A DNA stretch of 64,000 bases from Isoetes taiwanensis (lineage: Eukaryota; Streptophyta; Lycopodiopsida; Isoetales; Isoetaceae), in NCBI GenBank assembly GCA_021234155.1, contig JAJEKV010000031.1:4940356-5004355 (forward strand), given 5' to 3'. The position numbers and the translations under genes were made by a program. The notes beneath the pieces are model-generated. The model was not told the origin of the DNA and did no database searches. It saw only the letters and a program-made list of their open reading frames with translations. The stretch's first letter is position 1; each line of letters begins with the position of its first letter. Shown piece by piece: positions 34,701-45,611 of the stretch.

Positions 34701-35315
34701 CCACTTGGGGTGCCTAGGTGGCATGCTTGAGACTAGGTGGCATGCCTGAGCCACCTTGGCATGTTGGAGCCTGCATGGCATGTTGGAGCCACCTTGGCAT
34801 GTTGGAGCCCACGTGGCATTATGGAGTCCACGTGGCATGTTTGAGCCACCTTGGCATGTTGGAGCCCTAGGTGGCATGTTTGAGCCCACCTTGGCATGTT
34901 TGAGCCACCGGCATGTTTGAGCCTTGGTGGCATGTTGGAGCCTAGGTGGCATGTTTGAGCCACCTTGGCATGTTTGAGCCTAGGTGGCATGTTGGAGCCA
35001 CCTTGGCATGTTGGAGCCTAAGTGAGCCCGCATGGCATGTTTGAGCCTATGTGGCATGTTTGAGCCACCTAGGAATGTTGGAGCCTAGGTGGCATGTTGG
35101 AGCCCACGCGGGCATATTTGAGCCACCTTGGCAAGTTGGAGCATAGGTGGCATGTTGGAGCTGCGTGGGCATGTTTGAGCACGCGTTGGAGCCTAGGTGG
35201 CATGTTTGAGCCATTTTGTCATGTTGGAGCCTAGGTGGCATGTTGGAGCCACCTTGGCATGTTTGAGCCTAGGTGGCATGTTAGAGCCACCTTGGCATGT
35301 TGGTGCCCACGTTAT
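34700..35315 (-). repeat. 38-bp-type array in inverted orientation
   Basis: The same two half-units as at 27441, read on the minus strand: plus-strand words are GGCATGTTGGAGCC, TAGGTGGC and GAGCCACCTTGGCATGTTT. About 16 units with more variation (CACGTGGC, GCATGGC forms) than the first array. It ends at about 35315 where GTTATGCAAAAATAGG begins. Confidence 0.85.
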
Positions 35316-35419
35316 GCAAAAATAGGTGTTAAGTAATTGAAGTAGTCGAAGTAACTTGTGTTACATGGAATACTAGTATAAGAACATGTGATCGTGCACG
35401 TGCATCACATGTAGCAAAT

Positions 35420-35905
35420 CAAGTACTACGCCCTACCACTATAAAGACCCGTGATATGGAAGGATAGGACATGTAGAGAATCAAGTACTCTTTCCTACTT
35501 CTATAAAGACATGTGAGAATAGAAGTATTACACATGTCGTAATTCATGTATTCTTTCCTACAATGCCTTAGAAAATAAAGTACTTCGGTCCTACTACTAT
35601 AAAGACGTGACATGGAAGCATATGACATGTAGAGAATCAAGTATTCTTTCCGACTTCTATAAAGACATGTGACAATAGAAGTATTACACATGTCGTAATT
35701 CATGTATTCTTTCCTACAATGCCTTAGCAAATAAAGTACTCTGTCCTACTACTATAAAGACATGTGAATGGAAGTATAGGACATGTAGAGAATCAAATAT
35801 TCTTTCCTACATCTATAAATACATGTGACAATAGAATTATTAGACATGTAGAAATTCAAGTACTCTTTCCTACAGTGGATTGTATTATAAAATGACATGT
35901 CACAA
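35420..35905 (+). repeat. Tandem repeat with a period of about 155 bp
   Basis: CCTAC.ACTATAAAGAC recurs at about 35431, 35593 and 35743, each followed by GGACATGTAGAGAATCAAG-type text, TCTTTCC.AC..CTATAAA.ACATGTGA.AATAGAA and TACA.TG.CTTAG. At least three imperfect units. The 103-codon minus-strand frame across it is a repeat artefact. Confidence 0.75.
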
Positions 35906-35914
35906 TAGAAGAAA

Positions 35915-36323
35915 CTACAAAACAACAGTGGATGTTTTAGTCCACTGAAAAAAGAACACCATTATCGAACAAAACCATACCTTCACAAATCCACATGTAG
36001 GATTCTTTGAAAACAGGACATGTAGACCTACCAAAACTGATGTTTTCAACAGTGGACCAAAAACCGGGGTGAGTGTGTCTGTAGGGCAGAGCTCGTCGAG
36101 GCCGGCCTCGAGTGCCAAAGCGGCTGCATCGTAGATTGTTTCTTCCCCTTCGAGGACCGAGGGGGCAATTTTCCTTTGAGGTTCCGACCTTTGCTGATCT
36201 GGCATCACTATAGCTTTCTTTGCAAATCCCCATAGCCTCTCTGGAGCTTAAAGGAAGCGCCATAGCCACATCTACCATCCATGCACTCTTCTCTCCGCAC
36301 ACTGGCGGATAACGAGCCGACAT
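35915..36323 (-). CDS. Uncertain open frames, family not recognised
   Basis: Two overlapping minus-strand frames, 35937-36323 (128 codons) and 35915-36208 (97 codons), lie in a short segment with higher GC than its surroundings. The second reads MPDQQRSEPQRKIAPSVLEG and then DAAALALEAGLDELCPTDTL, with an amino-acid mix that looks protein-like. One explanation is a single coding piece with a frameshift between about 36160 and 36210; another is chance. I recognise no domain, no splice context and no neighbour that would support a function. It could be a captured exon or a transposon gag piece. Confidence 0.2.
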
Positions 36324-36629
36324 CGGTTACCCGATTTTCAAAGTGCCTGCCCAACAAGGACGGCCAACCAAGTTTGGAGCAGTCATTGGCATATTCCTGG
36401 CATATACTGGCAAATACTTGAAATATGCTATAAACCTACATAGACCAAGGCTTGCCCCCTAGCAGCAACCCAAAAAGCAAGCATAGGTATACATTTTCCT
36501 TCTGCAAGTCACCCTAATGACTGATGTAACGATCTCCCTTGGGTCCTGATCATCTATCTTATCAGACTCTTTAGTGTAAAGGGTGAGTCCTTATTTTTTA
36601 GTTATCATTATTGCTGCAGGCTGATAGTA

Positions 36630-36658
36630 GTTATCAGTACTGGAGGAGTACTGATAAC
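36630..36658. repeat. Perfect 12-bp inverted repeat
   Basis: GTTATCAGTACT, GGAGG loop, AGTACTGATAAC. A third ATTATCAGTACT copy follows at 36661. It adjoins the larger hairpin at 36695-36828 that uses the related word GGTTATCGG. Confidence 0.75.
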
Positions 36659-36694
36659 CAATTATCAGTACTAATGCACCCATATAAGACCGAT

Positions 36695-36828
36695 AAGGTG
36701 GTTATCGGTCTTGGCCTCGACCGATAACCAAAAATGTATGGCCTCGGTTGTACGTCCTCGGCCAGATATTTGGCATGTAAGGCCTCACATTTTTGGTTAT
36801 CGGCCTCGGCCAGACCGATAACCTTACC
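36695..36828. repeat. MITE-like inverted repeat
   Basis: The left arm, starting AAGGTGGTTATCGGTCTTGG at 36695 and ending AACCAAAAATGT at 36737, matches the reverse complement of the right arm (ACATTTTTGGTTATCGG from 36787 to CCGATAACCTT at 36825), with arms of about 40 bp. The right arm has a few extra bases, GGCCTCGGCC against GGCCTCGA. Inner words GGCCTCGG..CCTCGGCCAGA add sub-terminal symmetry. The arrangement fits a small non-autonomous DNA transposon or foldback element, of a family not identified. Confidence 0.6.
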
Positions 36829-36839
36829 TTCTAGAGCAG

Positions 36840-39520
36840 ATCTGCAACCACAAGTATCTGGTCCATTTCAAAAATGTCTTAAAGGCTAAAGCTAAGGTCA
36901 AAGCTCAAGTATGTACCTAAACTGTAAGCCCCACAAGGTGGAGTCGCCTAGGATATCACCATTCCTTGCTTTGATGTCGTATACCAAGCTCTCTAGCCGG
37001 CATGAATAGCTTTCGTAGATAGACTGACCTACATCCCGCAACAACAGAACATGCTAGCAGAAACACATAAACAAATTTGGAAACTGAACTCCACCTCTTT
37101 CTGGAGTCTTAATAATTGCAACTTTCTTGTTTTTCTCTGTTATTAGCGATGCATGACTGCAAAAAAGAACTCCATTTTATTACAAGCATAAAGAAGGTTT
37201 TGGCAAAAATAAAAAATGCTCACAAATCTTCCACTTGTCATTCATGGCAAATCGTATCCCTAGCTGATGTTATGGCATGCAAACCTGAGTTATTGGTGAT
37301 GATTTCACCCAGAAGCACTGATTATATATGATGCAACCCTGTTGCATATGTCATGGAACTAGCAAAGACTATTTATTTACTTTGATGTCTTTTGTCTCAG
37401 AGACATCTCGATCCTCTATCTTAAATGTTGTGCGAGCAACTTCATAACATACAAAAGATATTCTAGCTGCAGGAACTAGTTTCAATCAGGTCGTTCCTAG
37501 CCCCCTGCATAATGCCAGAAATCCTTCCCGATGGTATATGTCTCTAACCACATCTGTTGCATGCTTCCGTAATAATGTGCCTTGTAGGCTACGTTCATAG
37601 AAAATTAATGTGTATTCCATGTTGAGTGTCATGAGATTATATCATATCATTGAAACCATTGAATTGAGTGTATTTCAAGGTGCGATTGTGCCAAACTTGT
37701 GAAGAATTTTATTTTGCCATTGAATATGGTGGTACAACTTCGAGCTAATCTTACAATTCAGGTGTTCATATTTAAAATCTCATAAGTATCATGAAGAAAT
37801 AGTCCCTAATATGGAGAAGGGATTGAGGGACCCATATGGGTTGATGAACCCAAACAGGTCCCTGAGACAACTCTAGTGTTAATGGCCATGCCCAAAAAGC
37901 AGGTGAAAATTATTTAAGCCTAAAATGAAAAATTAAAGGAAACCGAGATGTTTGGATAAGTTTAAACCTTATACTAAGTTGTAGCCTGAGTTTAATATGC
38001 ACCCTTTTTATGTGTAGAAAGTGCCATAAGCACTTAGTGTATGAAATTCCACATATCATTGAAAAAGTGAACAATAAAAACTTAAAGAACAAACCTAATA
38101 ATATGTATATTTGACCAAGACGTGTCTAGGGAAAAGTCAGGAATGGTAAAAACAAGATAAACACGTATTTGGCTTACATCCGAGAAATATACGTATTAGG
38201 TTCACTTTATCCAGTTCCTCTGGCAAAGGTACCAAAAGGAAAAATCGGAGGTCTTTTTAGGGAAATCCGGCTCCACCTAACACAGCTATGGAGTGGGACT
38301 TCTGGCAGCAAATCTAAGACCAAGTGCGCCAGGCCTGAGATGTACAGCGGTGGTCACATGCTTGGCATTCAAGTTTCAGACTAAAAGGTATGAGAAATCG
38401 TCTAGTTAGGATATGGTGGTATAAGTGTCCGCTGTCAAAACCTAAATTTGAGTATGATTACTAGCTGTAGAAAGGATATTATGCACAAGGCTTGACCGAC
38501 ACAGGATCTGCTAGAGGAATAAGCTTTAAGTCCATAAATCTCATATTTATATGGAGGGAGAATTTCACTTAGACGGCAGACCCTGTGATCTAGTTCGGAT
38601 GAGGAAAAACTTAATAGAAAAGTGCTGGAAGACGATTTCCTAGCCTGTTTGTCTGTGTCTAATAACAGTGAGTTCTTCAACGGAATAGGGGATCAGAAAA
38701 GGGATCTTAACCTTACGAGGAAAGCCGGCCACACAGATACCATCTGCAAATAAGAAAGGAGGATCTGGATGTAGATATCCATATAACAATAATGCTGGTG
38801 GTAGGGATAAGGGAGAGGCCAGGATCTCTGAGACACAACAGACTGAAGATTATAGTTCAGACCAAGACGAAAATCAAGTATAATAATGCTTTAATGTTGC
38901 TTAAAAACATGTGGAAGGCTGTTGGAATGGATTCAAAATAACCAAATATGCATACATGCAAGTTTGAGAAACGGATTTAAATCCAACGTTTACATTTTAT
39001 GCTGTTAAAATACAGATCTATTATATTGTACTAACAGGACAGAAGGATACAATGGCTGGTCGGCTATAAACCGAGAGGCTCCATTGTACCTTTTGGCCCG
39101 TCAATCTTTACCATTAATATGCTAAAGTGTTGATGTTTGGCTGCAGGTACCGGACCTCTCCTGCCCTTGTCTTTTTTCTTGCTTTCTGTTGGATGGATGT
39201 GGTAGATCTTGACTTGGATTTGTGCAAATTTTTGAAGATATACAAGCTGAAGATGCTCTTGTGTTAAAACTGTATCAAGCTCTTCCTAGAGTTAAAAACA
39301 GGTTATATAAACTTAGTTTTCCTGTGGATAAACATATGTGAATGAAGCTCTATCCGAAATAGAGGTAACTACGTGCCATTTTTTGTTTAATGAAGCATTG
39401 TTGCTGGCATCCAAAGTGGGTAAACTGGGATACAAAACTGAATAGTTTTATGACTGTATCTTCACGACTATTATATTCAAAGGAAGTACCATGGAATAGA
39501 CCTTATAGTGTAATTAGAAA
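36840..39520. other. Intergenic DNA, no gene seen
   Basis: Frames do not exceed about 81 codons and none shows a domain. Nothing notable apart from ordinary A/T-rich text. Confidence 0.5.
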
Positions 39521-39524
39521 GAGA

Positions 39525-40030
39525 TTATTGACTTTGTTATAAAGTTAAGAGCTAATTGCCTAAAAAAGTAGGAATTATTGACCTTGTCATAAAGTCTAAT
39601 GCATTCTGCAGGATCTGATCATATGGTTTGTCTTCCTCTCCCATGCCCACTGAATCATTTTGGAATATCGTTATACAAGGTAACACTTCTCAGGTGTGTT
39701 AGTTCATATGCATGCTTTGATATGGATATGGTATGTTAGAACCTCTAGGTTTCTTAAGGGAACCAATCTTTGTGCAAAATTATGCAAAAAGGCATCAATT
39801 ACATTAGGATGCCTGAAGCAAAATGAGGTAGCTGCACTCAGATTTGAATATCTCGAGTTGTCCTAATCTTCTTCAACTGATTTTTGGAGGACTAGCCAGT
39901 GAAAAGTTGGGTGAGATGTGGGAAAAAATTTGGCTCAATTTGGATCTGGGATATTTGAGAAATTGGGTTCAAAGTTGGAAGAAAATTTGGCCAGTGCACT
40001 TCCCTGAGACAAAAAAAAGATTGGCACACT
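39525..40030 (+). repeat. Dispersed repeat, copy 2 (partner at 21.8 kb)
   Basis: It matches 21790-22250 in landmark order, including ATTGACCTTGTCATAAAGT at about 39577, TTAGTTCATATGCATGC, GGCATCAATTACATTAGGA, GATTTGAATATCTCGAG and AAATTGGGTTCAAAGTTGGA. It diverges after about 40010, whereas the 21.8 kb copy continues into the segment shared with 42.0 kb. Confidence 0.65.
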
Positions 40031-41395
40031 CAAATGATGATATATCGAGTTTCACTGAACATATTTATATGATTTTTAAAATTACTATCAGATAGAAGTT
40101 ATAACAACATGGGGAAAAAATTGGATCTGATTTGAAACTGGAATGATGGAGAAAAACGAGTTCAAAGTGGATCGAAAATTGCATGAGCTATCACAAAAAC
40201 AACAGCGATTTTTGGATATCGAGCTTTATAAGGGTTTTCTGCATGATTGCAACTGGCACAGAGCTAAATAGGGCTAAGATCATGTGCGGGGTATAATTTG
40301 AAGATAATTTGGATCATCAAAAGTGTCTCTGCAATAACAGAGATATTTCTCATGATAACTTATTACGAGAAAAAAAAACCTTTTAGGTTAGCCCAAGTTA
40401 TCCCCTATTGACCCCTAAGGGTCTACTTGTATCCCGTGACGTGTCATGGTATGTATACATAACCCATATAATACCGGAACGTCACATATCCGTTACCCGC
40501 GATTTCTATCTATCCCCGCCGGTTTTATCTAATCATGTGTACCTTTCGGTTTCTATCTATCCCGTGTACCTCAATTATCCGGAGTTGTTCCACGACCAAG
40601 ACATTGTTTTTTCCATGTTCCCATATGTTTATTTCAATTTTTGCCACCCGGATCGGTTCTTTGTTGCCTACCTCGCTCATTGAGGCTTTTTCCTTTAACT
40701 TCTACCGGCGTGACCTCAATCTACTCAATCTTTTGATGTGCATAAGCGAGTGAGGGCCTCGGCACCGCTGAAAACTTCGGACACAATGTCGACGGTTTTT
40801 CGTTTTTAAAACCTGTTAAATCGGTCGCGAATACTCATGGTGCTTAAAATTTCGTCCAAAAATAATTAATCTTTTTATTGAAGGCATTACAAGCAATCGA
40901 TGTGGCAGCCATGAGTACGGCATTACTTTGCTTTAGGCCCAGCCGATATGTTGATAACGGGTCCTGGTATATCTACTATAGACGCAGGCAGGCTCGAACG
41001 TAGCGTGGATATGGCGATTGCGTGCATTTCATCAGATGGCAGTGGCACGCCAATGTTCAGAAGCCCTCCATCAGATGGAGGTGGATCGTTAGCCAGGCCC
41101 TCCGGATCTCGGTCATATTTCATTCCGTAAGTAAATTTACATTTCAACGATTCTTGCTTCACGATCAATATTAAGTTCTTGTCTGCCGCCGCATCTGAAA
41201 TTTAATCGATGATGATCCGGGTTATGCCACACATTTTCCTCAGAAGCTATCGATCTTAACATGCATCGTGGCTTTGATCTTGAGTACCGATTTTGTTAAG
41301 TTGGTCTCCATTGCAATCGCTATATTCTATAAGCCTAAGCTTTTTGGCCCCCTCGTAGGGCTCCTAGCCCTGTCCCCTTGCCCATGGCCCCTTTG
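40031..41395. other. Intergenic DNA upstream of the GDSL remnant
   Basis: No recognised domain. From about 40380 the text becomes richer in C and G, and short frames at 40408-40753 and 40948-41130 (both strands) show no family. It could hold the lost promoter of the GDSL gene, but I see no convincing TATA box in a suitable place. Confidence 0.4.
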
Positions 41396-42004
41396 TATTC
41401 CTTTTTTTGAGATTGCCCCCTCGCCTCCGGCTTCATCCCGTTGTTCCGGCATTCTTTATATATGGAGATTCTCTCGTGGGCGCAGGGAATAACAATTTTC
41501 TTCGGACTTTAGCCAAATCCAATTTTACTCAGGTATGGCGTAGGACTTTGATACTCGCACCCTCTTGGGCGCTTTTAGCAATGGGCCTTTAGTGGATTAT
41601 TTACGTTAGCTTCCCAATTTTTACATCCAATGTTTGATAAGCTTGCGAATTTTTATCTGATGTCTTTATTCTTTGTAGCATCATATATGGGGTTGCCTTT
41701 GGTGCCCACATACTTAGGAACAAAAAATGCTACTGCTCACGCGATTATGCAAGGGGTGAATTTGGGCTCAGCTGGGGCGGGGATTTTGAGTCAAACTGGG
41801 CCTGATCTGGTAATTGCTAACCCCTAAATGGATGCTACAATTTTGAAGATGCGGGAAAAGACAATCTGTGAGATTATTTTCGCAGGGCGAGCAAATACCT
41901 CTTGTTAGTTGGCATAGAACGGCGTTCTATGCCATTAGAACGACAGAACGTCCTGTTGAGATAACAGCCGTGCTACTGTGCCGTGTGCATGATAAACAAG
42001 GTGC

Positions 42005-42075
42005 TGTGCACAGGGGGTTGCCCTCCATGGCCAGAGGGTGAAGTGGCTTAAATCATACTTCAAAGTCATGTTTTC
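42005..42075 (+). repeat. Third, short copy of the 21.8 kb dispersed repeat
   Basis: GGGGTTGCCCTCCATGGCC, AGAGGGTGAAGTGGCTTAAA and TCATACTTCAAAGTCATGTT match 22269-22330. It lies within GDSL intron 2, so this intron has taken in transposon sequence. Confidence 0.65.
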
Positions 42076-42959
42076 ACACCATCTATCACCGACAGACTTA
42101 GATATGCAGGCAATAAGGTTTTTTTTACATAAAACTGACCACTGCCCTCAAATTGCCTTCAAGATATCTATTTGCTGATCTTTTCCTTTGGCCACAAAAC
42201 TCATGGATGGATTAAAGAATCCCATGCGTTTGCCACAAAGAAATTCTCCAATTCAGAGACATTTGATGTTTCAATGCACATGGCCTGCTTCAAGATTTTT
42301 GGCAAGCCACGATGAGTCAGACGTTCCACAAAGGTACCTTTTCCTATAATAGTTTTGCCTTGGGATTTTCTTTTGTGGGTTCTTTTGCAACTCCAATACC
42401 GATATATGTTGTTGGGACTATTGCTAACAAGTTAAGGAATTGCAATGGAAAGTCCAATCCAAAGTATCCCCTGTTGTGTAAACAACAAGAAATATAAAAG
42501 AAGTGTTGCACATGGATCGTGGAACTTTGGAAAAAAGGTCGGGGACTCCTGCCTCCACCATGGCCAGAGAATTACATAACATCAACTCCCTACAGGAAAA
42601 AGAGGAACTCGGTGGAAACCTAACCTTGAATCATAGGGGAACCTTACATTTTAAAATGTTATCACCATAAACTTCGGAGGGCGTAGGGCATTAACGTTCA
42701 ATTTGAGGTTTAGCGTACCACGCGGGCCAATGGGAGGATTGACGGTCAGTATCCCCACCTACCTCGCCCATACGAAAAATTATTACAAACCGTCGGTGCG
42801 ATTAATTCTGCAACCGGCGATCGTCCCATTCCGACCATCCGGGCAACACTCGAGCACGTGACCTTGCTTTTTGCTTTTCACTTAGGCGAGGGCCTTGGCC
42901 ATGGCGACCATTTCCATTCCGGCAGATTTGAAATGCTTGAGGGATCAGCTATGGCACTA

Positions 42960-43330
42960 AGACCGACTGATAATCCCATGCAACTGCATGCGATTGAGCT
43001 TTGCATGTCCATTCCGATTCCTTGCATGTTTTGCTGCATGGCGAGTTTCCCCTATAAATCAGAGTCTTCAAATCCCGGCAAAGGTTTATCCCCATAGAAC
43101 TAGAGTCGATGGCGATGGAATCCGGCTTGCAAGAAGGGTATATTTCTCACCCTTCTATTAATCCTTGAAAGTAGAACTCTGACGCATCCCTTCTGTTATA
43201 CAGGTGATCAAATTGAATCCTCTGCCCAAATCTACAGAGATGCTTCCATTCCGACACTTTGCATGTCGATTTGGATGGTCAGTTTCCCTATAAAACAGAG
43301 TCTTCAGATCCGGCATGTTTAGATCGCAGA
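42960..43330 (+). promoter_or_regulatory. Duplicated TATA-type segment inside GDSL intron 2
   Basis: Two related stretches carry a TATA-type box: TTTCCCCTATAAATCAGAGT at about 43047 and TTTCCCTATAAAACAGAGT at about 43284, each followed by CTTCAAATCC or CTTCAGATCC. Upstream of each are TTTGCATGTC and CATTCCGA words. CATGCA and TGCATG, the RY element of seed promoters, cluster at 42977-43035. After the first box comes ATGGCGATGGAATCC at 43109, and a frame beginning near 43456 reads APVKETKTERKSFRFDTMGE. A small gene could start here, but the phases of the putative exons do not join. Confidence 0.3.
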
Positions 43331-43765
43331 AATGAAGAGCTGATGGATGGATTTCGGCATCTTTAAAATGGTATGATCTCGACTCTGATAGCCTTACGAA
43401 AGATATGATGAGATCTAATCTTATGTCTGTAAATCATTTTGAATGTGAACAGGCGCCGGTGAAAGAAACAAAAACGGAGAGAAAAAGCTTCAGATTCGAC
43501 ACAATGGGTGAGCCGATCACCACTGTTAAGCACGGATTCAGCTGAGGCTTCAACTTCGGCCGGTCATTCCGACATGAAAGATGAGTGCTAAGATGTTTTG
43601 ATGATGTTAATGCCCCTTTTGCCTTGTTTCTAACTGTGGTTTACCATTCCAGATAAATTCCCAGGGCTTTTTATGGGCGATGGTGTACTCGGATTCATCA
43701 AATTCGAGCCGTTCTGGCCCAAAATCCACCGTTCTCAGGGAAAAGAACGCCAAACTAAGAATTCC

Positions 43766-43872
43766 CCACCGTTTGTTCCCGCTTCTTGGGGAGATATTTT
43801 TCCCACCTTCTATAATCCCGCCGTTTGTTCCCGCTTCTTGGGGAGATATTTTTCCCACCTTCTATAATCCCA
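43766..43872 (+). repeat. 50-bp direct duplication
   Basis: CCGTTTGTTCCCGCTTCTTG through CCACCTTCTATAATCCC occurs twice back to back, at about 43769 and 43819. It lies just upstream of the exon 3-derived palindrome. Confidence 0.85.
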
Positions 43873-43956
43873 CATTTCGCAGATATTGATGTATATAGTC
43901 GTTAGATCCAATGGATATGGATCTAACGACCATATTCATCAGTATCTGCGAAATGT
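43872..43956. repeat. Palindrome built from duplicated GDSL exon 3 sequence
   Basis: The arms are about 39 bp, 43872-43910 and 43918-43956, with a 7-bp loop ATGGATA. The inner 13 bp (GTCGTTAGATCCA / TGGATCTAACGAC) are perfect and the outer part has a few mismatches. The right arm word CATATTCATCAGTATCTGCG reappears as coding sequence YVHQYLRNV in exon 3 at about 43993. So the exon segment exists once inverted, once direct and once in place. Confidence 0.8.
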
Positions 43957-44819
43957 TAGTGATTCACTACATATCCATTGGATATAACGACTATGTTCAT
44001 CAGTATCTGCGAAATGTTAGTGGGATCCGCAATGCCCTTTCGCCAGAAAAGTTCACCAGGCATATTGCATCACAACTTCTGGAGCAAGTGGAGGTAATTC
44101 TTCATTTATATATCTCTTCGCACTTTTTGGTTTGATTTTAATATTCAACTTATCTGGCCAGATTATGCATAGACAGAGCGTAATAAAAATAGTCTCTATA
44201 ATAGGCATCGGTCCTCTAGGCTGCGTTCCCCACTATTTATTTGAGAATACTAGTACCACAGACTCTTGCATTAAAGAGATTAACTCCATGGTTAAGGATT
44301 GTAACTCTGCTGTGAGATCAGAGATCGAAAAGTTTTCTAGATCGCATAAAGAGGTTAATATAATAAACTGCGACTGCGACCTCTTCTCCTCCCTTCTCAA
44401 AATTATTGAACAACCAAGCAGATATGGTATGCATTTTCAGAACATACTGATGTATTTTGCAAACTAGTCTTGTTCTTGCTGATTAGAGTGGACGTTTTAA
44501 AACCAGGATTTCACACAATCAGGACTGCTTGCTGTGGAGAAGACGGCAGGTTTGAGGGTCTGTTACTCCGTTCGGGAAGCTTTTTAATGTTAGACTACAA
44601 ATTTTCCTACGGTTGCCTATATGAACCTGCTAATTCACAATCTCAACCTACAATTTCCTACAAAGGATGGGAAGACCATGTAAATTTCCTGCAAGATATC
44701 AAAGATATCAGAAAAGGTGGTTAAACTATAATATGATATAGATAGTATATAAGACATTATTGCACCTGTTTTAAGACTAAAACTGATACATAAATATAAG
44801 AGTCTCCATAAAGAATTGG

Positions 44820-45170
44820 TTCATCAATCAGATTCAGAAGCTTGTTTCTGCTTCACTTTACCCTTTTCAAGATCCTCAGCAGTTCTTTCTGCTGTAGATT
44901 TTATAATACCAGCCTCTCTAGCAGCAATCCTCTCTGCAGGGATCATGCATTTTTTAGGTAACTTGTGTTATCCTGTAGAACAACATGATTCGAATGCCGT
45001 CTACAAAACTTCTTACCATAGTGGATTCTTCATGTTCTATTTTCTTCTTAAATTTCCTATTCCGTTTCCTCTCTTCCCTCTTGGTTTCGTGTGCAATTTG
45101 GAACTGGATCTTCCTGTCTGTTTCTTCAGGCCCCTGAAGCACACGGAGAAGGACCTAGGACATATTCAAC
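44820..45170 (-). pseudogene. Unidentified gene fragment, copy 1
   Basis: The minus strand encodes two protein-like blocks in different frames. The first is a charged block ending the 44954-45142 frame (ETDRKIQFQIAHETKREERK and RSFVDGI). The second reads MHDPCRE-type text and, in the other frame, SPAER..AREAGIIKST followed by EDLEKGKVKQKQASESD and a stop at 44820. The block is copied at 46511-46860 and 62366-62716, and similar frames persist in all three. The high Lys/Glu/Arg content suggests a C-terminal tail of a nuclear or RNA-binding protein, but I do not recognise the family. It directly follows the GDSL 3' end with a shared 90-bp linker. Confidence 0.45.
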
Positions 45171-45184
45171 AAAACTTGGACTTA

Positions 45185-45611
45185 TTCAAATTTAATACTT
45201 CAAGAATACCATTATAAGAATATATGTATTGTTTAATTCTTCTTGATTGTTATATTTTTCATAAGTTTTAATTATATAAGTTTATCCTTAAGTTAAAACC
45301 TAACGGTTATCAAAGCATAAAATTGATTTCAAATTAACTTTCACTCGAATTTATCTAGAATTAGACATTTTAAGAATATAAAATTTCAATTTTCAGTGAT
45401 TTAACAAATTTTTATATTTAACAATTATGATAATTTCTAAATGAAATATGATGGTTTGATAAGGATGACTTGAAACTATTATGACAATTTCACAATTTAC
45501 AAGTTTTAACAATTTTAAAAACACTTTATGAAAAGTTTTAATCTGAAATTAATTAAATTATAAAGTTAAGGTTTTAATTATAACTATAAATCATTGAAGA
45601 TATATTGAAAA
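45185..45611. repeat. AT-rich segment, copy 1
   Basis: About 425 bp running from TTCAAGAATACCATTATAAG to GAAAATTAATCAATAATAAG, over 75% A+T, without coding content. Near-identical copies are at 49738-50151 and 62757-63174 in the same orientation and at 50985-51413 inverted. It always abuts the RNase H/integrase fragment at AATAATAAGCTTTTCAATTTG. Confidence 0.85.

Larger units (their letters stand above)
41268..44600 (+). pseudogene. GDSL esterase/lipase remnant, about five exons
   Basis: Exon order and motifs match the plant GDSL (SGNH hydrolase) family of secreted ester hydrolases. Exon 1 (to about 41600) has the block I motif FFIYGDSLVGAGNNNFLRTL with the nucleophile Ser, after a hydrophobic leader; it then frameshifts through the YGV..DTRT..GRFSNG region. 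Exon 2, 41679-41809 (AG before, GTAATT after), reads ASYMGLPLVPTYLGT...LGSAGAGIL. Exon 3, about 43960-44093, has SIGYNDYVHQYLRNVSG with the block III G.ND. Exon 4, about 44161-44426, has IGPLGCVPHYL and NSAVRSEIEKF. Exon 5, from 44507, has RTACCGEDGRFEGLLL, then loses similarity before the D..H block. Intron 2 is about 2.1 kb and contains repeats. The missing catalytic His and the exon 1 frame make a pseudogene likely. Confidence 0.75.

Noticed and set aside
44816-45217. 133-codon plus-strand frame MVHQSDSEACFCF...
   Set aside because: It is antisense to the protein-like charged blocks on the minus strand; the hydrophobic Phe/Pro wording is typical of the reverse of Lys/Glu-rich coding sequence.
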